A DNA stretch of 64,000 nucleotides from Gemmatimonadales bacterium (lineage in GTDB: Bacteria; Gemmatimonadota; Gemmatimonadetes; Longimicrobiales; Gaopeijiaceae): positions 62,001 to 126,000 of the forward strand of contig REBP01000087.1 in the NCBI GenBank assembly GCA_007692665.1, in the 5' to 3' direction. The notes below the pieces were generated by a model that saw nothing but the letters and a program-made list of their open reading frames with translations, was not told the origin of the DNA and did no database searches. Numbering within the stretch: position 1 is the stretch's first letter; each line of letters starts with the position of its first letter. A program made the translations under genes and the position numbers. Below, piece by piece: positions 60,035-64,000 of the stretch.

Positions 60035-61017
60035 GGAAGGGGGCCTCCCTCTTCCTCGCCGTGGACCCACCGGACGGACGCCGCCAGGTCCTCGGGCAGG
60101 GGCGAGTCAAAGGTCATGACCTCACCGGTCATCGGGTGCCGGAACTGGAGCCGGCGGGCGTGAAGGAACTGCCGGGGCACGCGCCGCGCCAGCGCGCTGG
60201 CCCAGGCGTGTGCGTCGCCGCTCATGCCGCGTTCCCAACCGGCGCCGTAGAGGGCGTCCCCCACCACGGGGTGCCCCTGGCTCGCCAGGTGCACGCGGAT
60301 CTGGTGGGTCCGTCCGGTTTCGAGGGCCACGTCCACCAGGTCGGCGGCGCGCCACTGCTCCCGGACCCGCACGTGGCTCACGGCGGGGCGCCCGTCGGAT
60401 ACCACCGCCATGCGCTTCCGGTTGGACGGATCCCGGCCGATGGGCGCGTCGATGCGCCGGGGGGTGTCGTCCAGGTGGCCCCACGTGGCGGCACGGTAGA
60501 GGCGCCGGATCTCCCGCGTCCGGAGGGCCTCGGAGAGGACGCGGTGGGCCTGGTCGTGCTTCGCCACCACCAGGAGTCCGGACGTGTCCTGGTCGAGACG
60601 GTGCACGATGCCCGGACGGAGTTCCCCCCCGATCCCCGAGAGGTCGTCCACGTGGTGGAGGAGCGCGTTCACCAGTGTCCCCGTGAGGTGTCCCGGCGCC
60701 GGGTGCACGACCATGCCGGCGGCCTTGTTCACCACCAGGAGGTCCGTGTCCTCGTGGACGATCTCCAGCGGGAGGTCCTCGGGTTCGGCCTTCGCGAGCT
60801 GGAGCGCCGGGAGTACCACCTCGATCCGGTCGCCGGCGGCGAGGGGCTCGGCCTTGCGCGGCGTCCCGCCGTTCCAGGTCACGTGACCGTCGGCCACGAG
60901 CGATGCCACGCGGGTGCGCGACAGGTCGAGGGCCTCCGACACCCATCGGTCGAGGCGTTCTCCGTCTCCGTCGGGCCCGACGACGAGTTCGTGGCGATCC
61001 ATGCTGGCGTCCTGCAT
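60031..61017 (-). CDS. rluD: 23S rRNA pseudouridine synthase RluD
   Basis: A pseudouridine synthase of the RluA/RluD family modifying helix 69 of 23S rRNA. The S4-like domain is at the N terminus (ERLDRWVSEALDLSRTRVASLV), the catalytic motif GIVHRLDQDTSGLLVVAK contains the catalytic Asp, and the C terminus has ETGRTHQIRVHLASQGHPVVGD. I choose the ATG at 61017, preceded by GGAGAAGAG; 61035 and 61002 are alternatives. Family members differ in target, so RluD is the most likely rather than proven. It follows ileS by about 33 bp. Confidence 0.87.
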   Translation of the reverse strand: MQDASMDRHELVVGPDGDGERLDRWVSEALDLSRTRVASLVADGHVTWNGGTPRKAEPLAAGDRIEVVLPALQLAKAEPEDLPLEIVHEDTDLLVVNKAAGMVVHPAPGHLTGTLVNALLHHVDDLSGIGGELRPGIVHRLDQDTSGLLVVAKHDQAHRVLSEALRTREIRRLYRAATWGHLDDTPRRIDAPIGRDPSNRKRMAVVSDGRPAVSHVRVREQWRAADLVDVALETGRTHQIRVHLASQGHPVVGDALYGAGWERGMSGDAHAWASALARRVPRQFLHARRLQFRHPMTGEVMTFDSPLPEDLAASVRWVHGEEEGGPLP

Positions 61018-61049
61018 CCGTTCTCTTCTCCCCATGGGTGGTCCGGGCC

Positions 61050-64000
61050 TCAGTCGAGGACCCGGCTCAGTGCGACACGGACGGGGTCTCCGTCCACGTC
61101 GTCGTCCAGCTTCGAGGCCAGCGCATCCACGGCGGCCCCTCCCGCTTCCAGCTCCACCGCGAGCGTTTCCCCGGCAATGAAGTCGCCCCAGTCGGCCACC
61201 GCGCGGGCGACCCGCTCGGGGCCATCCACCCCCAGCCGGATCCGGTCCGTGATCTCGAGCCCCGCGTCCTTCCGGAGGCGCTGGATCCGGTTCACCAGTT
61301 CCCGGGCCATCCCCTCCACGAGCAGTTCCTCGGTGAGGCCGGGATCCAGCGCGGCGACGAACCCGTCCTGGGCCTTCACCACCAGGTCCCCGGCGGCCGA
61401 CTCGACGACGTCCATCCAGCCCGGCTCCACCGAAACCTCGTCGTCCCCGACCCGGATGGACACCGGCTCGCCCCTGCGATGGGCCGCCAGCGCGTCTGCC
61501 CCCAGCTCCCGGAGCGCGGTGGCCGCCAGTTCGCTCCGGGCCTGGAAGCGGGGGCCCAGCACCCGGAAGTTCGGGCGCGCCGTCAGGGTCACGAGCCCTT
61601 CGGCGGAGTCCAGGAAGTGGACCTCCTTCACGTTCAGTTCGTCCCGGAGAACGGCGAGAACCTCGCCCCGGGGACGCCGCCCCGGGACCACGGCGTGAAG
61701 CACCGCCAGGGGCTGGCGCACCCGGATCCGGACGTCCTCACGGGCGGCCCGTCCGAGCGACACCAGCGCTCGCACGGCGTCCATCTCTTCCTCCAGGCCG
61801 TCCTCGACCTGCGCAGGGTCCGCCACGGGAAAGGACGTCAGGTGGACCGACCCGCCCGCCGGATGCAGCGCGCGGTGCAGCCAGTCCGCCGTGAAGGGTA
61901 CCACCGGGGCGGTCAGACGTGCCACGGTGACAAGGGCCTCCCAGAGCGTCCGGAACGCCGCCCGGGTGTCCGCCGGGTCGCCCTTCCCCCAGAAACGGGC
62001 CCGCGACCGGCGCACGTACCAGTTGGAGAGGTCCTCGTTCAGGAACTCGGTGACGAGGCGGTAGGCCCGGGTGAGCTGGTACGCCTCGAGCTCCTCTCCC
62101 ACCTCCGCCACCAGCCGGTTCAGTCGCGAGAGGAGCCAGCGGTCCAGGACGCTGCGCTCTCCTGTCCCCTCCGCATCCACACCCGCATCCACATCCGCAT
62201 CCGGTGACCACCCCTCCACCTCGGCGTACATGGCGAAGAACCGGTACGAGTTGAAGAGCGTGTCGAAGAACTTCCGCGAGGCCTCGCGGACCCCCTCGGG
62301 ATCGTAACGCTTGGGCACCCACGGGTTGGAGGCGGTGACCAGGTACCAGCGCAGCGGATCGGTGCCGAACTCCTCGATGGCATCCCAGGGGTTCACCGTG
62401 TTCCCCTTGGACTTGGACATCTTCTGCCCGTTGGCATCGAGGATCAGCCCGTTCACCATGACGTTCCGGTACGCCGGCCCCAGGTCGAGCATGGTCGAGA
62501 TGGCCATGAGGGAGTAGAACCACCCCCGGGTCTGGTCCAGCCCCTCGCAGATGAAGTCGGCCGGGAAGTGGGCCCGAAAGGCCTCCTCGTTCTCGTGGGG
62601 CCAGTGCCACTGGGCATAGGGCATGGCGCCCGAGTCGAACCAGACGTCCAGGACCTGGGGGACCCTGCGCATGGTGCCGGTTCCGCTCGGTGCAGGCCAG
62701 GTCACGTCGTCGATGAAGGGGCGGTGGGGGTCGAAGTCCGCGGGAAGCCCGCTTCCCCCGCCCGAGCGAACCCGCGCATCCAGCTCCGCAAGCGACCCGA
62801 TCCACTCGGTCTCGCCGGGGTCCGTGTCGTTCACCCAGACCGGCAGGGGCGTGCCCCAGAACCGGTCCCTCGAGAGGGCCCAGTCCACGTTGTTGGCCAG
62901 CCACTCCCCGAAGCGTCCCTCGCCCACCTCGGGCGGATGCCAGGTGACCCGTGCATTGTGCTCGAGCATCCGGTCCTTGACGGTGGAGGTCGCGGCGAAC
63001 CAGGAGTCGCGCGCCATGTAGATGAGGGGCGACGTGCAGCGCCAGCAGTGCGGGTACGAGTGGACCTCGGATTCGATGCGGAAGAGCGTGCCGGCCTCGC
63101 GGAGGGCCTCCACCAGCGCCGGGTCCGCCTCCTTGACGAAGGTGCCGCCCACGCCGGGGATGTCGGCGTTGAAGCACCCCCGGTCGTCCACCGGCCGGAG
63201 CATGGGGAAGCCGTGGCGCTGGCCCGCGGCGTGGTCATCGGCGCCGAAGGCGGGGGCCATGTGCACGATGCCTGTACCGTCGTCGGCCGACACCCAGGAC
63301 TCGTCCACGACCCTCCATCCCGCGGCCATCTCGGCGGGATCGACATCGTCCAGGGACACCAGGGCGAGGGGCCGCGAATAGCGCTGGCCCAGCAGGTCGC
63401 GCCCGCTCACGCGCCGGGTGATCCGCTCGCCGGCTCCCTCGCCGAAGATCGCCTCCACCCGGGCTTCGGCCAGCACCAGCCGCCGCTCGGTTCCGTCGGG
63501 CGCGGTCCAGGGGACCTCCGCGTAGGTCAGCTCCGGATCCACCGCCAGGGCCGCGTTCGAGGGAACGGTCCAGGGGGTCGTCGTCCAGACCAGGAAGCTG
63601 CGGCCTTCCGGGTCGGGGGCGCCCGCCTCGTCCACCCAGTGGCAGAGGAAGTGGAGGGAGGGATCCTCGATGTCGGCGTACCCCTGGGCCACCTCGTGGG
63701 AGGAGAGCGCGGTGCCGCACCGGGGGCAGTACGGGACCGACTTGTGACCCCGGTACAGGAGCCCCTTTTCGGCCAGACGCTTGAGGATGGCCCAGACCGA
63801 CTCCACGTAGGGGGTGTGGAAGGTCACGTACGGACGGGAGTAGTCGAGCCAGTAGCCGATCCGCTCCGAGAACCGCTCCCACTCCTCCTTGTAGGTGAAG
63901 ACGGAGTCGCGGCAGACCTGGTTGAACTTCTCGATGCCCACCGCCTCGATGTCGGGCTTGCCGGAGATGCCGAGCTTCCGCTCCGCCTCGATCTCCACCG
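61050..64000 (-). CDS. ileS: Isoleucine-tRNA ligase, 5' end cut by window edge
   Basis: A class I synthetase; about 983 C-terminal residues lie in the window and the frame is still open at the right edge. ELxK-type sequence VEIEAERKLGISGKPDIE is the internal region after the missing HIGH motif. The KMSKS motif is MSKSKGNTVNPWD near residue 525 from the edge. WFDSGAMPYAQWHWP and ICEGLDQTRGWFYSL are present. The C terminus ends without a zinc-binding Cys cluster, and the SVFTYKEEW region resembles the eukaryote-like (mupirocin-tolerant) IleS class. rluD, the roadblock and DnaA-like genes follow on the same strand. Confidence 0.93.
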   Translation of the reverse strand, partial: VEIEAERKLGISGKPDIEAVGIEKFNQVCRDSVFTYKEEWERFSERIGYWLDYSRPYVTFHTPYVESVWAILKRLAEKGLLYRGHKSVPYCPRCGTALSSHEVAQGYADIEDPSLHFLCHWVDEAGAPDPEGRSFLVWTTTPWTVPSNAALAVDPELTYAEVPWTAPDGTERRLVLAEARVEAIFGEGAGERITRRVSGRDLLGQRYSRPLALVSLDDVDPAEMAAGWRVVDESWVSADDGTGIVHMAPAFGADDHAAGQRHGFPMLRPVDDRGCFNADIPGVGGTFVKEADPALVEALREAGTLFRIESEVHSYPHCWRCTSPLIYMARDSWFAATSTVKDRMLEHNARVTWHPPEVGEGRFGEWLANNVDWALSRDRFWGTPLPVWVNDTDPGETEWIGSLAELDARVRSGGGSGLPADFDPHRPFIDDVTWPAPSGTGTMRRVPQVLDVWFDSGAMPYAQWHWPHENEEAFRAHFPADFICEGLDQTRGWFYSLMAISTMLDLGPAYRNVMVNGLILDANGQKMSKSKGNTVNPWDAIEEFGTDPLRWYLVTASNPWVPKRYDPEGVREASRKFFDTLFNSYRFFAMYAEVEGWSPDADVDAGVDAEGTGERSVLDRWLLSRLNRLVAEVGEELEAYQLTRAYRLVTEFLNEDLSNWYVRRSRARFWGKGDPADTRAAFRTLWEALVTVARLTAPVVPFTADWLHRALHPAGGSVHLTSFPVADPAQVEDGLEEEMDAVRALVSLGRAAREDVRIRVRQPLAVLHAVVPGRRPRGEVLAVLRDELNVKEVHFLDSAEGLVTLTARPNFRVLGPRFQARSELAATALRELGADALAAHRRGEPVSIRVGDDEVSVEPGWMDVVESAAGDLVVKAQDGFVAALDPGLTEELLVEGMARELVNRIQRLRKDAGLEITDRIRLGVDGPERVARAVADWGDFIAGETLAVELEAGGAAVDALASKLDDDVDGDPVRVALSRVLD

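Noticed and set aside
62170-62215. CATCC-type repeat inside ileS as a regulatory repeat
   Set aside because: It is in frame, encodes an Asp/Val/Ala linker and changes nothing in the reading frame.

Overview
The window is G+C-rich DNA from a diderm bacterium. The evidence is meso-diaminopimelate-type MurE, several lipoproteins with lipoboxes and an outer-membrane beta-barrel protein. The mix of genes (a DUF4388/roadblock operon, DUF2911, a peptidase-MA protein, a PASTA-tailed FtsI, and lipoprotein/barrel pairs) suggests Gemmatimonadota or a close relative. That placement is inference from gene content; no rRNA is present to confirm it.

Layout. Positions 1-9045 are an accessory island, visibly less G+C-rich than the rest over about 5600-8000. 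It holds an integrated element: an edge-truncated minus-strand gene, a D5/P4-type SF3 helicase, a 565-bp non-coding stretch full of dyad symmetry, a small excisionase-like DNA-binding protein and an intact tyrosine integrase. Next come the decayed remains of a second tyrosine recombinase, a two-gene cargo unit (lipoprotein plus membrane protein) ending in a clear intrinsic terminator, and a decayed IS256/IS481 composite. From 9051 the chromosome looks like core genome: mtaB, a beta-barrel/lipoprotein pair, cdd and alr on the minus strand; mazG on the plus strand; then, on the minus strand, a transposase-derived zinc-ribbon protein, a D-2-hydroxyacid dehydrogenase, an NHL/SMP-30-like lipoprotein, asnS, recG, ftsY and a BatA-like membrane protein.

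Positions 26081-44629 are a complete minus-strand division and cell-wall (dcw) cluster: mraZ, rsmH, ftsL, ftsI, murE, murF, mraY, murD, ftsW, murG, murC, ftsQ, ftsA, ftsZ and an M23 endopeptidase. Most junctions are 4-bp ATGA/GTGA overlaps, which implies coupled translation. murB and ddl are absent from the cluster. In front of mraZ are a promoter candidate and four GTGG boxes at exact 10-bp spacing, the expected pattern of a MraZ operator.

Positions 44863-54700 hold a secreted TPR protein, a thioesterase divergent from thiO, a DUF2911 protein, a glycerophosphodiesterase with a terminator, an orphan ABC ATPase overlapping a convergent Na/Pi cotransporter, an SDR-type epimerase, a small lipoprotein, and tRNA-Val(TAC) followed by a 60-bp tandem duplication that copies the tRNA 3' end. 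Positions 54688-64000 (minus strand) run ileS (cut by the window edge), rluD, a roadblock/LC7 protein, a protein with two DnaA-like AAA+ modules (the second without a P-loop), a DUF4388-TPR protein, a peptidase-MA membrane protein and a small membrane protein. The roadblock / double-DnaA-like / DUF4388 operon is the best candidate here for an undescribed system. The non-coding dyad region of the integrated element is second.
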